A stretch of DNA of 64,000 nt from the NCBI RefSeq assembly GCF_007971525.1, contig NZ_CP042437.1, positions 3,844,001 through 3,908,000 on the forward strand, read 5' to 3'. Made by a program: the position numbers and the translations under genes. The notes beneath the pieces were generated by a model. That model was not told where the DNA came from, made no database searches, and was given only the letters and a program-made list of their open reading frames with translations. Every line of letters begins with the position of its first letter. The stretch's first letter is position 1. The stretch comes from Mucilaginibacter ginsenosidivorax (lineage in GTDB: Bacteria > Bacteroidota > Bacteroidia > Sphingobacteriales > Sphingobacteriaceae). Positions 12,141 to 22,011 of the stretch are shown in pieces.

Positions 12141-12173
12141 AGATTTACGAAGTTTTTAAAACTTCGTAAATCT
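12141..12173. repeat. perfect 16-bp inverted repeat
   Basis: AGATTTACGAAGTTTT (12141-12156), a single T, and its exact reverse complement (12158-12173). It lies 60 bases past the TIGR01777 gene and 52 bases before the convergent DUF3999 stop. It could act as a bidirectional terminator or be one copy of a dispersed palindromic repeat. Confidence 0.65.
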
Positions 12174-12225
12174 GGAAAATTCAGCGGAGAAGGCCGTCGA
12201 AATAAACCGGCACAATTAACTAAAA

Positions 12226-13464
12226 TCAGCTATTCTTATCCCCCACCTTCTTCCCCACCTCTTTCGTCATTTTCAAAGTAAGCAGCAGCAAAAGCCCCAA
12301 AGCAATTACAATAGCCAGCCAAATCAACACGGTATAATCCTTGTCTGCTTTGGTTTGTACCAGCAAAACAGTGTTGTTTTTGACAACAGCTCCGTGGCTG
12401 ATGGTTGGGATATTACCCTTTATGCTATCGGCAAAAAACTTCAGGTCGTATTCCGGTGCCTGTGCGGTCGAATCGCCGGCCAGCAGGCGGTAGCTTTGTT
12501 TGCCATCAAGATAACTAACCAGGTATTGGTCGGTTTGGTAAGCATCAATGCCGGTAATGGTTAATGGCTGGTTATCGCCGTTGGCTATCTGTAATAACAG
12601 CTGGCTGGCCTTTGAAGAAAACAGAAGGTCGTTGTTTTTGGTGGAGTTTAATTCAGCCTCGGCAACAGCTTCTTTGTAACTGCCAATAATCTGGTACACC
12701 GTTATGTTCCGTTTGAAGTATTTAGGCGCGCTGATATTTAAATGCAGCTTATTTACCTGGTAATTATCGTTTAGTTTAATGTTGATAAAGGTAGTTTTAT
12801 TACTATCAGCATGCGTAAACTGAAGCGAGGGGATGGGGGTATAAGCCAGCGTTTTGGCATATTCGGTATAAATACCGGCCTGCAAAAACTTGATGGGTGT
12901 TTTGTTTTTATCGTCAACCAATATTTTTAAATAACGATAGCTGCTGGCCGGGAACGAAAGCAATTGCATGTAGGTGCCTTCGCTGTTTTGTACTGCCTCC
13001 TGTAATGGAATGCTTTCCTGTATGGCAAACCATTGTTGCAGGTCATCGCTGCCCACCAGGTTTACCTTGCGTTGCACTGCGGTGTTTTGCAGTTTTATCC
13101 ACAGCTTATCAAGTGCCAGGCCTGTTTTATTTTCAACTACATAAGTGGTACCGGTATCGGTTGGCAGGTGCCTATCTATTCTGTTAAAAACAACAAAGCT
13201 TTGCTGGTTTTTTTGTGGCAGGCTGCCGGCCTGTATGTAAGGCACAAATTTGCCTTTGGTATCGGCAATGCGGATATCGGCCATATCGTTCCTGGCCTTG
13301 GCCACAAAGCCGGGCTTAAGGCTGATGCGGTAAAAGCCCGTACTATCTACCTGTTGTAGTGCAGCGCCATATTTAAAGCTTTTTTGTGCCGATGCCGTAA
13401 ACATCAGTCCGCAAAAAAAAGCGGTTAAGGCAATGTTAGTCTTCCTTATTTTTAGCAGTTTCAT
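12226..13464 (-). CDS. DUF3999 family protein, exported and membrane-anchored
   Basis: 412 residues from the ATG at 13464, chosen because it gives a clear signal peptide (MKLLKIRKTNIALTAFF... ending TASAQ); the frame is open further upstream without one. The large middle part is a beta-rich periplasmic region, followed by a single C-terminal membrane helix (VLIWLAIVIALGLLLLLTL) and a short basic tail. The family is DUF3999, usually encoded beside DUF2339, exactly as here: the start lies 29 bases inside the end of the DUF2339 gene, so the two are translationally coupled. Function unknown, probably cell-envelope. Confidence 0.75.
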   Translation of the reverse strand: MKLLKIRKTNIALTAFFCGLMFTASAQKSFKYGAALQQVDSTGFYRISLKPGFVAKARNDMADIRIADTKGKFVPYIQAGSLPQKNQQSFVVFNRIDRHLPTDTGTTYVVENKTGLALDKLWIKLQNTAVQRKVNLVGSDDLQQWFAIQESIPLQEAVQNSEGTYMQLLSFPASSYRYLKILVDDKNKTPIKFLQAGIYTEYAKTLAYTPIPSLQFTHADSNKTTFINIKLNDNYQVNKLHLNISAPKYFKRNITVYQIIGSYKEAVAEAELNSTKNNDLLFSSKASQLLLQIANGDNQPLTITGIDAYQTDQYLVSYLDGKQSYRLLAGDSTAQAPEYDLKFFADSIKGNIPTISHGAVVKNNTVLLVQTKADKDYTVLIWLAIVIALGLLLLLTLKMTKEVGKKVGDKNS

Positions 13465-15823
13465 CATCAACAATAATTTTTTTAACCTTTTGGTACATAA
13501 AGGATATAATGAGCAGCAAAACACCCAGGCAAAAGAATGCGGCTATTTTCCCGGCCTGCGGTATATTTACAATATCATAAGTAAACAGTTTAACCAGCGT
13601 GATAGAAAATAGGGTTAACGATACTATACGCATGGTGCGCATTTTGTAACGCATGCCCAGCCACATGAGCGCGAAGGATAGCAGCCCCCATAATATAGGC
13701 AGGGTGGTTTTAACGTAAACTGTTTCTATCCGTTCAATGGAGTGCATTTTGCTGTAAAATACCAGGTTGTTGAGCAGGCAAAATTCCAGGCTTAAAAATA
13801 CTACGATGCCGGCGCTCAGGATCCAGGTGAAAAGCGTTTTCATACCATCGTCCATAGTGCTTTGGCAAAGGCGGATGGTACGGTAAAATAGCAGGCCGAT
13901 AAACGCTGCACTTATCCAGTGCGCCGCAAAATGGCCCGATGGTATTTTTTTACCGGTAAGCATATCTGTCAGCAAACCAAAGTACTGCGGCATTAAAACC
14001 AGGTATATGATAATACAAACCCCAATTATGCCAATCCGGATGTTGTTGCTAAATTGAATTGCCGTTACTTTTAACGATACCACATAATAGCCTAATATAA
14101 AAGCCGGCGTATACAGCATCATGTACAATATATTGAGCGATGCATCGGGATACCTGTTTAAAAACTGGTGATTAATCTCGGTGAGGCCGCTTAAAAATAA
14201 CAGCGCCAGCCCAACGGTGCTGAATATGTGATTGCTGAATTTTATACCCGCATCGTCGTTTTCGTCGCGGCTTACCAGCACCGACAACAGGAACGAGCTG
14301 ACGGCGGCCACCAGTGTTGTAATAAAGCCCCTGTTGGCAATAACGGTAAGCTTAATGAGGTGATCGGGGTAAATCTGGTACCAATCCATCAGCAGGCTCA
14401 GCAACATGGCTACCCACAAAATAAGCGAAGTAAGCTTCATTAATTTAATTGACGAACGCAGGTATAACCAGTAAAGCACCACCGTTTCGGCAGCCCAGAA
14501 CAATGTAATACTGTTGCCATGCAGTTGAATAGGCGCAGCCAGCGATATAAAGGTGAGCGTAATGCCAATCAGCAGGTACAATACATTGGCATCAACCTTA
14601 CGGTTACGGAACAGGATGTATGACAGGATGAGGTTTACCACCGCCAAACTCACACAAAACAACCCGCGGAATTGCTCCTGGTGCATAGCGGTGAGCAGGT
14701 ACAAGCCGGCCGCAAAATAAAGCCCGGTATTAATGAGCAGGATGCTGAAATCCGAACCGATAAATTTTTTGTTCTCCTTGACGTTATTGGCCACATTGAT
14801 GGCGAAGTAAAGCACATAAAATATGCTGCCGTAAATTAACCCGTAATGGTAGGTTGGCGCCGTAAGCGTATACAACACCCCTCCAAATACAATGACTGTA
14901 AACGCGAACGACACCATGTTGAGCACGCGCCATGCTTTATAATAAGCGATGATGAGCAGGCCGGTATTCAGTATGAGCAGGTAAATAAACAAGGCATCGT
15001 AATTTGCCTTCCCTGTGCTCACCATAAAAGGGCTGGCAAAACCGCCAACAAGCGCTATAATGGCCAACTCCTGCTTAGCATAGAGCAATGACAGCAGAAC
15101 CGCAAAAATAGTGATGACGATAAGGATAACGAATGACACCGTTTGACTGAACAGGTTAAATTGGTGATAGGCCAGTGTTATGGTAAAATAAAATACCGCT
15201 AAGCCGCCACCGGCTAACACCGAGCTGAAGGCTTTATAACTGTTGCGTAACCAATGGGCAATGCCTACCAATATAGCGCCGCAGGCAATACCAATGCCCA
15301 CGCGGCCGGCAGGGCCAACCCAGCCGCTATCAATAGCGAATTTTACAAAGTAGCCAATAGCTAATACCAATATGGCTATACCGATTTTGTTAACCAGGTT
15401 TTCGCCGATGAATTTCTCCAGGTCGGGGTAGCGTTCAAAAAAGGAAAGTTTTGGCTCTTCGGGTACCGGTTGGGCGGGTGCGTTTGTTTTTACCGGGCGG
15501 TTAATAGCCGGTATGCTATCGCTGATTATCTCGGGTTGTCTTTCAATTTTAACAGGTTCCGGCTCGGGTTTTATTGCCGGTGGAACTGGTAAAGCAGGTG
15601 GCTCCGGGGCTGTAATAACGGGAATTTCTTTGATAACAGGTTTGGGAACCTCGTCGCGTTTGACTGGTTCTTCCGTCAGTTTGGATACCCGCAAATGTTC
15701 AATCATCCGCTTTAATTCCAGTACCTGGGTTTCAAGTGCTTCTATATTGCGGCCAACGCTGCTTTTGTTGTTTACAATTAAAACAATAATCAATATGAGT
15801 AAAACAACGATAAAAAAATCCAT
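13436..15823 (-). CDS. DUF2339 family polytopic membrane protein
   Basis: A 795-residue integral membrane protein. It has an N-terminal membrane helix, a short coiled coil (about residues 25-48), a Pro/Val/Glu-rich linker (about 55-125), then more than twenty predicted membrane helices to the C-terminus. This build and the segment PALEKFIGENLVNKIG-like start of the membrane domain (FIGENLVNKIGIAILVLAIG) mark DUF2339. No enzymatic motif is visible. It is the first gene of a two-gene operon with the DUF3999 protein, a pairing seen in many bacteria, and the pair is probably a cell-envelope complex. Confidence 0.8.
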   Translation of the reverse strand: MDFFIVVLLILIIVLIVNNKSSVGRNIEALETQVLELKRMIEHLRVSKLTEEPVKRDEVPKPVIKEIPVITAPEPPALPVPPAIKPEPEPVKIERQPEIISDSIPAINRPVKTNAPAQPVPEEPKLSFFERYPDLEKFIGENLVNKIGIAILVLAIGYFVKFAIDSGWVGPAGRVGIGIACGAILVGIAHWLRNSYKAFSSVLAGGGLAVFYFTITLAYHQFNLFSQTVSFVILIVITIFAVLLSLLYAKQELAIIALVGGFASPFMVSTGKANYDALFIYLLILNTGLLIIAYYKAWRVLNMVSFAFTVIVFGGVLYTLTAPTYHYGLIYGSIFYVLYFAINVANNVKENKKFIGSDFSILLINTGLYFAAGLYLLTAMHQEQFRGLFCVSLAVVNLILSYILFRNRKVDANVLYLLIGITLTFISLAAPIQLHGNSITLFWAAETVVLYWLYLRSSIKLMKLTSLILWVAMLLSLLMDWYQIYPDHLIKLTVIANRGFITTLVAAVSSFLLSVLVSRDENDDAGIKFSNHIFSTVGLALLFLSGLTEINHQFLNRYPDASLNILYMMLYTPAFILGYYVVSLKVTAIQFSNNIRIGIIGVCIIIYLVLMPQYFGLLTDMLTGKKIPSGHFAAHWISAAFIGLLFYRTIRLCQSTMDDGMKTLFTWILSAGIVVFLSLEFCLLNNLVFYSKMHSIERIETVYVKTTLPILWGLLSFALMWLGMRYKMRTMRIVSLTLFSITLVKLFTYDIVNIPQAGKIAAFFCLGVLLLIISFMYQKVKKIIVDDETAKNKED

Positions 15824-16398
15824 AGCCTCAGGTTTATTAAAATTAAAGATAGCGGAATTATGAAACTAATGCGCGGTTTAAATAAATAAGAAGGCTTCTT
15901 TCTTCAACGTGATAAGCATAATTGCAGCTCGCGCAGGCAAATCCAGGCGGGCGAATCCGTCGCCTATCCGGGTGAATAAACGCACTGAATTGGGTTAACA
16001 TAACTTAACATATTTCAGGTAATATATTTATAAATATTTGATAATCAATATATTGTATTTTATCATGGTTAACACTAAAAAGATAGCGATTTACGCGCAT
16101 CTAAATATTTGCGCCTGTTTATGGCCGATACAAGTTCCTTTGGTAGCCGGATCATTTAACCGGCATCAGCCAATAAAACAAGCGCTGTTTGATGCTTATA
16201 TCTTCCCCACGCCATAAGCTCATTCCGTTGGCTATTTAGATGCGTTTGTCCGGCCTGTCTGCCGGAGACGCAATTATGCGTTGTACAAAAAAATGTGTTG
16301 CGGGATTAAGCAAAATGGTAATTCTCCATTCACCGTCTAATTATTTTAATTGTAATTTAGCACTTAAGCACATGCTAACCACATCATAACCACCTTCC
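15824..16398. other. intergenic region between divergent genes, with a 12-bp inverted repeat
   Basis: No gene seen. CGCATCTAAATA at 16096-16107 and its exact complement TATTTAGATGCG at 16233-16244 bound a 149-base stretch that also holds smaller GCCGG..CCGGC hairpins. It could be a short mobile or decayed element. The left part (16010-16080) is very AT-rich. No convincing promoter was found for either gene. Confidence 0.4.
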
Positions 16399-18780
16399 AT
16401 GAAAATTGTATATAAAGCCGCGTTGTCGCTGTTTTTTATGCTGGCTGTACTTGCCGGCTATGCGCAATCCATTAATCAGGCACTGCTAAAAGGGCCATGG
16501 AAGGCATCATGGATTACCGTGCCCGGCGAATCACTTAAAGATTACGGTATTTATTATTTCCGCAAAAACATCAACCTTAAAGATAAACCGGCCACATTCT
16601 TTGTGCATGTATCTGCCGATAACCGCTACAAATTATACGTAAACCAAACGCTGGTATCCTTAGGCCCGGCCCGCGGTGATACCTATTACTGGAACTACGA
16701 AACTGTCGACCTGGCGCCTTATCTTAAAGCGGGCAATAATACCATCGCCGCCGTGGTTTGGAACGATGGCGACTACCGCCCGGAAGCGCAGATCTCGATC
16801 CAGACCGGATTTATTATGCAGGGTGATGGCGATACGGAAGCTATAGTTAATACAGATAAAAGCTGGAAAGGCATCCGCGACAAAGCATACAAACCCATTG
16901 TGGGGGTTGGGTACGGTACTTATTATGTAGCCGGCCCCGGCGAGCGGGTAGATATGAACGCCGGTATCAGCAACTGGAAGGCTGAAGAAACAGACATAAG
17001 CGGCTGGAAAAACGCTGTTAAAATAGATAACGGTAACCCTAAAGGTACGGTGAACGCCTTTGGATGGATGCTGGTACCTTCCTCCATTCCGCCGGTTGAG
17101 CTAACCTACCAGCGCATCCCGGTATTACGCAAGGCCGAAGGGATCATTGTGCCCAAAAGCTTCCCGGCCACTAAAACAGCCATAACTATTCCTGCAAATA
17201 CCACTGTTACCTTTTTGCTCGATCAAACTTTTTTAACTAATGCTTTTATATCACTCAATTTTAGCCTTGGTAAAAATGCCGGTATCAGCCTTAGTTATGC
17301 CGAAACATTATTTACCAAACTGCACGGGCCCGGCGGCCTTGAAAAAGGCAACCGCGATGATGTAGAAGGTAAAATATTTTCGGGCCGCAGGGATAGCATC
17401 GTGTCTGATGGTAGCGCGGGCCAGTCGTTTAATACGCTTAGCTTTCGCACATTTAGGTATATCCAATTAAAAATAACCACCGCCGGCCAGCCTTTACAGA
17501 TAGACGACATATACGGCACCTTTACCGGCTACCCTTTTAAACTGAACGCGAAGCTTGACGGCACAGCCGAAATGAAAAAGATGCTGGACATTGGCTGGCG
17601 CACAGCCAGGCTTTGTGCTGGCGAAACGTATTACGACTGCCCCTACTACGAACAGCTGCAATATGTGGGCGATAGCCGCATCCAGGCCCTGGTATCGTAC
17701 TACAATAGCGGCGACGACCGCCTGGTGCGTAATGCCATTAACCTAATGGACCACTCCCGTATTGCCGAAGGGGTTACCTTAAGCCGTCACCCGTCATTTT
17801 CGCCCCAGATTATTTCAACATTTTCTTTATGGTATATCGGCATGCTGCATGATTATTGGATGTACCGGCCCGACAGCGCTTTTGTGCAAAGCAAATTACA
17901 GGGCGTAGAAGACATCCTGGCATTTTTCAGAAAATATCAACAACCGGGCGGTTCGTTGAAAAGCACCCCATACTGGAACTTTGCCGATTGGGTGGGCGGT
18001 AAAGGCTGGGATTTTGGCGCGGCCCCAGTAAGCGCAAACGGATCATCGGCCTTGCTGGATATGCAATTGCTGTGGGCTTACCAGCAGGCTTCCCAAATGG
18101 AAGCCAAATTTGGCATACCAATTATTGCACAATATTATCATGACATGGCTTACGCATTAAAAGCTACCATTCAACAAAAATATTGGGTGCCCGGCAGGCA
18201 ACTATACGCCGACGTGGAAGACCAGCAACTGTTTTCACAGCATACCAATTCACTGGCAATTTTAACGGGTATGGTAACAGGCGATCAGGCATCGGCCCTT
18301 GGCAAAAAGCTTATGACCGATACAACGCTTACCCAATGTACTATCTACTTTAAATATTACCTGCACCAGGCCCTAATTAAAAGTGGTTATGGGGATGATT
18401 ACCTGAAATGGCTTGATATATGGCGCAGCAATATCCGGATGGGACTTACCACCTGGGCTGAAATATCCGACCTGCAACATAACCGGTCCGACTGCCATGC
18501 CTGGGGCGCGAGCCCCAATATTGAGTTTTACCGAACCATTTTGGGCGTCGACAGCTATGCGCCCGGTTTCGGCAAAATAAAAATAGAGCCGCACCTGGGC
18601 GATTTAAAAAAAATAGGCGGAGAAATACCTCATCCTAACGGGAAAATTGCCGTGAAATATGAGCTGAAAAAAGAAAAATGGGATATAGAAGTTATTTTGC
18701 CACCCGGTACAACCGGTGTTTTTATCTGGAAAGGACAAAATCACCTCATTAATCCCGGAAAAAACAAGATAATTGTCTAA
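16399..18780 (+). CDS. GH78-like alpha-L-rhamnosidase, exported
   Basis: A 793-residue protein with signal peptide (residues 1-22, ending GYAQ). N-terminal beta-sandwich domains (to about 380) contain the RYKLYVNQTLVSLGPARGD carbohydrate-binding-like segment; then an (alpha/alpha)6 barrel and a C-terminal beta domain ending in an Ig-like sheet. D413, E418 and D425 in DCPYYEQLQYVGD have the D-x4-E-x6-D spacing of the GH78 catalytic cluster, and E688 in TTWAEISD fits the second catalytic glutamate. It would release L-rhamnose from plant or bacterial glycans in the periplasm or outside. It stands alone, with no rhamnose catabolic genes next to it. Confidence 0.82.
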   Translation: MKIVYKAALSLFFMLAVLAGYAQSINQALLKGPWKASWITVPGESLKDYGIYYFRKNINLKDKPATFFVHVSADNRYKLYVNQTLVSLGPARGDTYYWNYETVDLAPYLKAGNNTIAAVVWNDGDYRPEAQISIQTGFIMQGDGDTEAIVNTDKSWKGIRDKAYKPIVGVGYGTYYVAGPGERVDMNAGISNWKAEETDISGWKNAVKIDNGNPKGTVNAFGWMLVPSSIPPVELTYQRIPVLRKAEGIIVPKSFPATKTAITIPANTTVTFLLDQTFLTNAFISLNFSLGKNAGISLSYAETLFTKLHGPGGLEKGNRDDVEGKIFSGRRDSIVSDGSAGQSFNTLSFRTFRYIQLKITTAGQPLQIDDIYGTFTGYPFKLNAKLDGTAEMKKMLDIGWRTARLCAGETYYDCPYYEQLQYVGDSRIQALVSYYNSGDDRLVRNAINLMDHSRIAEGVTLSRHPSFSPQIISTFSLWYIGMLHDYWMYRPDSAFVQSKLQGVEDILAFFRKYQQPGGSLKSTPYWNFADWVGGKGWDFGAAPVSANGSSALLDMQLLWAYQQASQMEAKFGIPIIAQYYHDMAYALKATIQQKYWVPGRQLYADVEDQQLFSQHTNSLAILTGMVTGDQASALGKKLMTDTTLTQCTIYFKYYLHQALIKSGYGDDYLKWLDIWRSNIRMGLTTWAEISDLQHNRSDCHAWGASPNIEFYRTILGVDSYAPGFGKIKIEPHLGDLKKIGGEIPHPNGKIAVKYELKKEKWDIEVILPPGTTGVFIWKGQNHLINPGKNKIIV

Positions 18781-19148
18781 AAATGATTAATAAAACATGA
18801 TTTATATCATATTTTTAGGATAATTCCAATAAATGAAGCATTTTTGTATCGTTTTTGCCACTTTACAGTAAAAAACATTGGTTTTTTGTTTGAAAAGAAA
18901 AAAGCAACGCTAACTTTACTCTTACAACGTTTATTAGTTATTGTATTAGTTACACTTGCGTTAATTACATATTTAACAATCATTTATTATTAAAAATGTG
19001 ATATTTACGCGCTACAGTTATTAAACGGGTCCGCCCTGCAAGGGGAGGCGCCCGGTAGGTAAATACAATAAAGATGGATGGTTCATGGTTGTAACATTAA
19101 TTATACTGCCAATGATAGCTTCATCATAACTTAAAACAAATAACACCG
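18781..19148. other. intergenic region before the pentose phosphate block
   Basis: No gene. AT-rich, with a weak promoter candidate: TTTG at 18889-18892, 18-base spacer, TAacTTTA at 18911-18918. A GC-rich patch (GCCCTGCAAGGGGAGGCGCCCGG region, 19031-19056) could fold into a short hairpin in the leader. No riboswitch recognised. Confidence 0.35.
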
Positions 19149-19904
19149 ATGAAAAACACTCCATCCCAGTTAAAAATTCTTTCAATCGATATCGGCGGCT
19201 CGCACATTAAGGCAACTATTTTAAATATTAAGGGCGAGCTTAAAATGGAGTACGACAAAGTTGCCACGCCCGCACCGGCCAGTCCCGAAAATGTAATTAA
19301 AGCTATCCAAACCCTGGTGAAGAAATTCCCTGGTTATGACAGGATTTCAGTGGGCTTTCCTGGTTATGTAAAAAACGGTGTAATTAAAACCGCTCCTAAC
19401 CTAAGTACCAAGCTATGGGCCGATTTTGACCTGGCCAAAAAACTAACCGATGTATTAGGCAAACCTACACAGGTAGTAAATGACGCCGATATGCAGGGTT
19501 TGGGCGTAGTAAAAGGCAAAGGCCTGGAAATGGTAATTACCCTGGGCACCGGTTTTGGTACCGCGTTGCTAATGGACGGCCACTTGCTGCCCCATTTTGA
19601 ACTGGCACACCTGCCTATAAAAGAAGGTAAAACCTACGACCAGTATATTGGCGAACGGGCCCTGGAGAAAGAGGGTAAAGAGAAATGGAACAAGCGCATA
19701 CAAAAGGTTTTTGAGATTTTAAAAACTGTATTCAATTACGATACTTTATATATAGGCGGCGGCAACTCTGATGAGTTAACGTTTAAACTGGATAAAAACA
19801 TGAAAATTGTAACCAATGCCGATGGCATTAAAGGCGGTGCGCGGTTATGGTTAAATGACGATGACAGCAAAACCAAACGCGCAATAGCAACCCCAACAGC
19901 ATAA
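19149..19904 (+). CDS. ppgK: ROK-family glucokinase, polyphosphate-glucokinase-like
   Basis: A 251-residue sugar kinase. Phosphate-binding motif DIGGSHIKATI is at the N-terminus, NDADMQGLG gives the catalytic Asp region near residue 115, and LGTGFGTALL is the second phosphate motif near residue 135. The size and the lack of a ROK zinc motif match the PpgK (polyphosphate-dependent) branch rather than classic ATP glucokinases, but which donor is used cannot be proven here. It phosphorylates glucose to glucose-6-P, the entry substrate of the oxidative pathway encoded downstream. The transketolase gene follows after 21 bases. Confidence 0.8.
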   Translation: MKNTPSQLKILSIDIGGSHIKATILNIKGELKMEYDKVATPAPASPENVIKAIQTLVKKFPGYDRISVGFPGYVKNGVIKTAPNLSTKLWADFDLAKKLTDVLGKPTQVVNDADMQGLGVVKGKGLEMVITLGTGFGTALLMDGHLLPHFELAHLPIKEGKTYDQYIGERALEKEGKEKWNKRIQKVFEILKTVFNYDTLYIGGGNSDELTFKLDKNMKIVTNADGIKGGARLWLNDDDSKTKRAIATPTA

Positions 19905-19925
19905 CATACAATACCCAAAAAGATA

Positions 19926-21929
19926 ATGGAAAACACACAGGACATAGAAAAATTAGCAATAGATACCGTACGGATCTTATCGGCCGATGCAGTGCAAAAA
20001 GCAAACTCGGGCCACCCGGGCACAGCCATGGCGCTTGCACCTATGGGCCACGTTTTATGGTCAAAAGCATTAAATTACAATCCTAAAAACCCGGATTGGG
20101 CAAACCGCGACAGGTTTATACTTTCATGCGGTCATGCTTGTATGTTGCAGTACAGCTTTTTGTACTTAACAGGATACGACTTAAGTTTAGACGATATCAA
20201 AAACTTTCGCCAGCTAAACAGCAAAACTGCCGGCCACCCGGAGTATGGTTTGGCCCCTGGTATTGATGTTACTACCGGCCCGCTGGGCCAGGGTTTTGCA
20301 AACGGTGTTGGCTTTGCCATTGCGCAAAAACACCTGGCAGCACGCTACAACAAACCCGGTTACGATCTTTTTAACTACCACGTTTACGCTATTGTGAGCG
20401 ATGGCGATATGATGGAAGGTGTAACTTCTGAGGCCGCTTCATTAGCCGGCCATTTGGAGTTGGGTAACATTATCTATTTATACGATGATAACCACATATC
20501 TATAGAAGGTGCTACTGATATTACTTTTAACGAAGATGTAAGCGCACGTTTCCGTTCATACGGCTGGCATGTACAGGATTTGCCTGATGTTAACGATACG
20601 CACGCTTTAGAGCTTGCTTTAGTTAACGCCAAAGCCGAAGCGCAAAAACCATCGTTAATCCGTGTGCGCTCACTGATCGCTTACGGCAGCCCTAATAAAT
20701 CGGGTACTGCAGGTTCACACGGTTCGCCGCTTGGTGCCGATGAAATTAAGCTGGTTAAGGAGTTTTTTGGCTTCGATCCGGATAAATCATTCAATGTGCC
20801 TGATGATGTGTTGAAATATTACCATGATAAAGGCGCACGCGGTGGCGCATCTGAAGAGAAATGGAACAAGCTGTTTGCCGATTATAAAAAAGAATATCCT
20901 GAATTAGCCGCCGAATATGAAACTGCGTTTAAAGGCGATTTGCCCGAAGGCTGGTTAGATAAACTGCCGGTATTTAAAGGTTCCGATCCCAAAATGGCTA
21001 CCCGCCAGGCATCTGGTAAAGTATTAAACGCCATTGCGGCAAGCTTGCCTAACTTAATTGGCGGCGCGGCAGATTTGGCCCCATCAACAGAAACCAACCT
21101 GAAGGGTTTTGATTCGTTCACATCCGAAAACAGGAGCGGCCGTAACTTCCACTTTGGTATCCGCGAGCATGCCATGGGTTCGGCATTAAATGGTATGGCT
21201 TTAACCAAAGGTTTGCTGCCATTTGGCGCTACCTTCCTGATGTTCTCTGAATATATGCGCCCGCCAATCCGTTTGGCTGCCATTATGAAAGTGAGCCCGA
21301 TATTTGTTTACACCCACGATAGTATAGGTTTAGGCGAGGATGGTACTACCCACCAGCCGGTTGAGCAATTGGCTTCTTTGCGCTCGATACCTAATGTAAC
21401 CACCATTCGCCCGGCCGATGCCAACGAAAGCGCGCATGCATGGCGTGTGGCTATCCAGAAAAAAGATGGCCCTACTATATTGGTATTTACCCGCCAGGGC
21501 TTACCTATCCTTGACCAGGATAAATATGGCAAGGCAGAAAACCTGGAGAAAGGTGCATACATCCTATCCGAAGCCAGCAAAAATCCCGACCTGATATTAA
21601 TTGCAACCGGATCGGAAGTTGCCTTGATTATGGATGCACAGGTAAAACTGGAAGCAGAAGGTATATCAACCCGCGTGGTAAGTATGCCATCATGGGAGTT
21701 ATTTGAAAAACAGGACGCAGCTTACAAAGAATCGGTATTCCCTAAAGCATACCGCAAACGTCTGGCTGTTGAAATGGCATCGCCAATGGGCTGGCACAAA
21801 TACACCACCGACGAAGGCGATATGCTGGGCATGACCACCTTTGGCGAGTCGGCCCCGGCTGATGACCTGTACAAGCATTTTGGCTTTACAGTTGATAATG
21901 TAATTAAGAGAGCGAAAGCTTTGTTGTAA
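19926..21929 (+). CDS. tkt: transketolase
   Basis: A full-length 667-residue thiamine-diphosphate enzyme of the non-oxidative pentose phosphate pathway. It moves two-carbon units between ketose and aldose phosphates. Visible are the N-terminal SGHPGTAMALAP segment with the conserved His, the ThDP/Mg motif beginning SDGDMMEGVTSEAASLAGH (about residues 155-175), the pyrimidine-domain FGIREHAMGSALNG (with the ThDP-activating Glu), and the DSIGLGEDGTTHQPVEQL substrate loop. Length is typical for single-chain transketolases. It follows the glucokinase by 21 bases; a hairpin of GAATCAAGAGTCAAGAG-type words separates it from rpiA. Confidence 0.97.
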   Translation: MENTQDIEKLAIDTVRILSADAVQKANSGHPGTAMALAPMGHVLWSKALNYNPKNPDWANRDRFILSCGHACMLQYSFLYLTGYDLSLDDIKNFRQLNSKTAGHPEYGLAPGIDVTTGPLGQGFANGVGFAIAQKHLAARYNKPGYDLFNYHVYAIVSDGDMMEGVTSEAASLAGHLELGNIIYLYDDNHISIEGATDITFNEDVSARFRSYGWHVQDLPDVNDTHALELALVNAKAEAQKPSLIRVRSLIAYGSPNKSGTAGSHGSPLGADEIKLVKEFFGFDPDKSFNVPDDVLKYYHDKGARGGASEEKWNKLFADYKKEYPELAAEYETAFKGDLPEGWLDKLPVFKGSDPKMATRQASGKVLNAIAASLPNLIGGAADLAPSTETNLKGFDSFTSENRSGRNFHFGIREHAMGSALNGMALTKGLLPFGATFLMFSEYMRPPIRLAAIMKVSPIFVYTHDSIGLGEDGTTHQPVEQLASLRSIPNVTTIRPADANESAHAWRVAIQKKDGPTILVFTRQGLPILDQDKYGKAENLEKGAYILSEASKNPDLILIATGSEVALIMDAQVKLEAEGISTRVVSMPSWELFEKQDAAYKESVFPKAYRKRLAVEMASPMGWHKYTTDEGDMLGMTTFGESAPADDLYKHFGFTVDNVIKRAKALL

Positions 21930-22011
21930 GAAGAGTCAGGAATCAAGAGTCAAGAGTTAAGATTTTTTTCTTCTCTTGATTCTTGACTCTTGATTCTTGA
22001 TTCTTTTCAAA
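21930..22011. repeat. hairpin of GAATCAAGAGTCAAGAG words between tkt and rpiA
   Basis: Left words AGGAATCAAGAGTCAAGAG are followed by an AT centre and by TCTTGATTCTTGACTCTTG words, forming an imperfect stem of about 20 pairs. The same words recur at 22730-22860 and in the rRNA spacer at 6420-6482. It may attenuate or process the mRNA. Confidence 0.6.

Noticed and set aside
12897..15863. Plus-strand frames opposite the DUF3999/DUF2339 genes
   Set aside because: They are antisense shadows of long genes with clear signal peptides and membrane helices.
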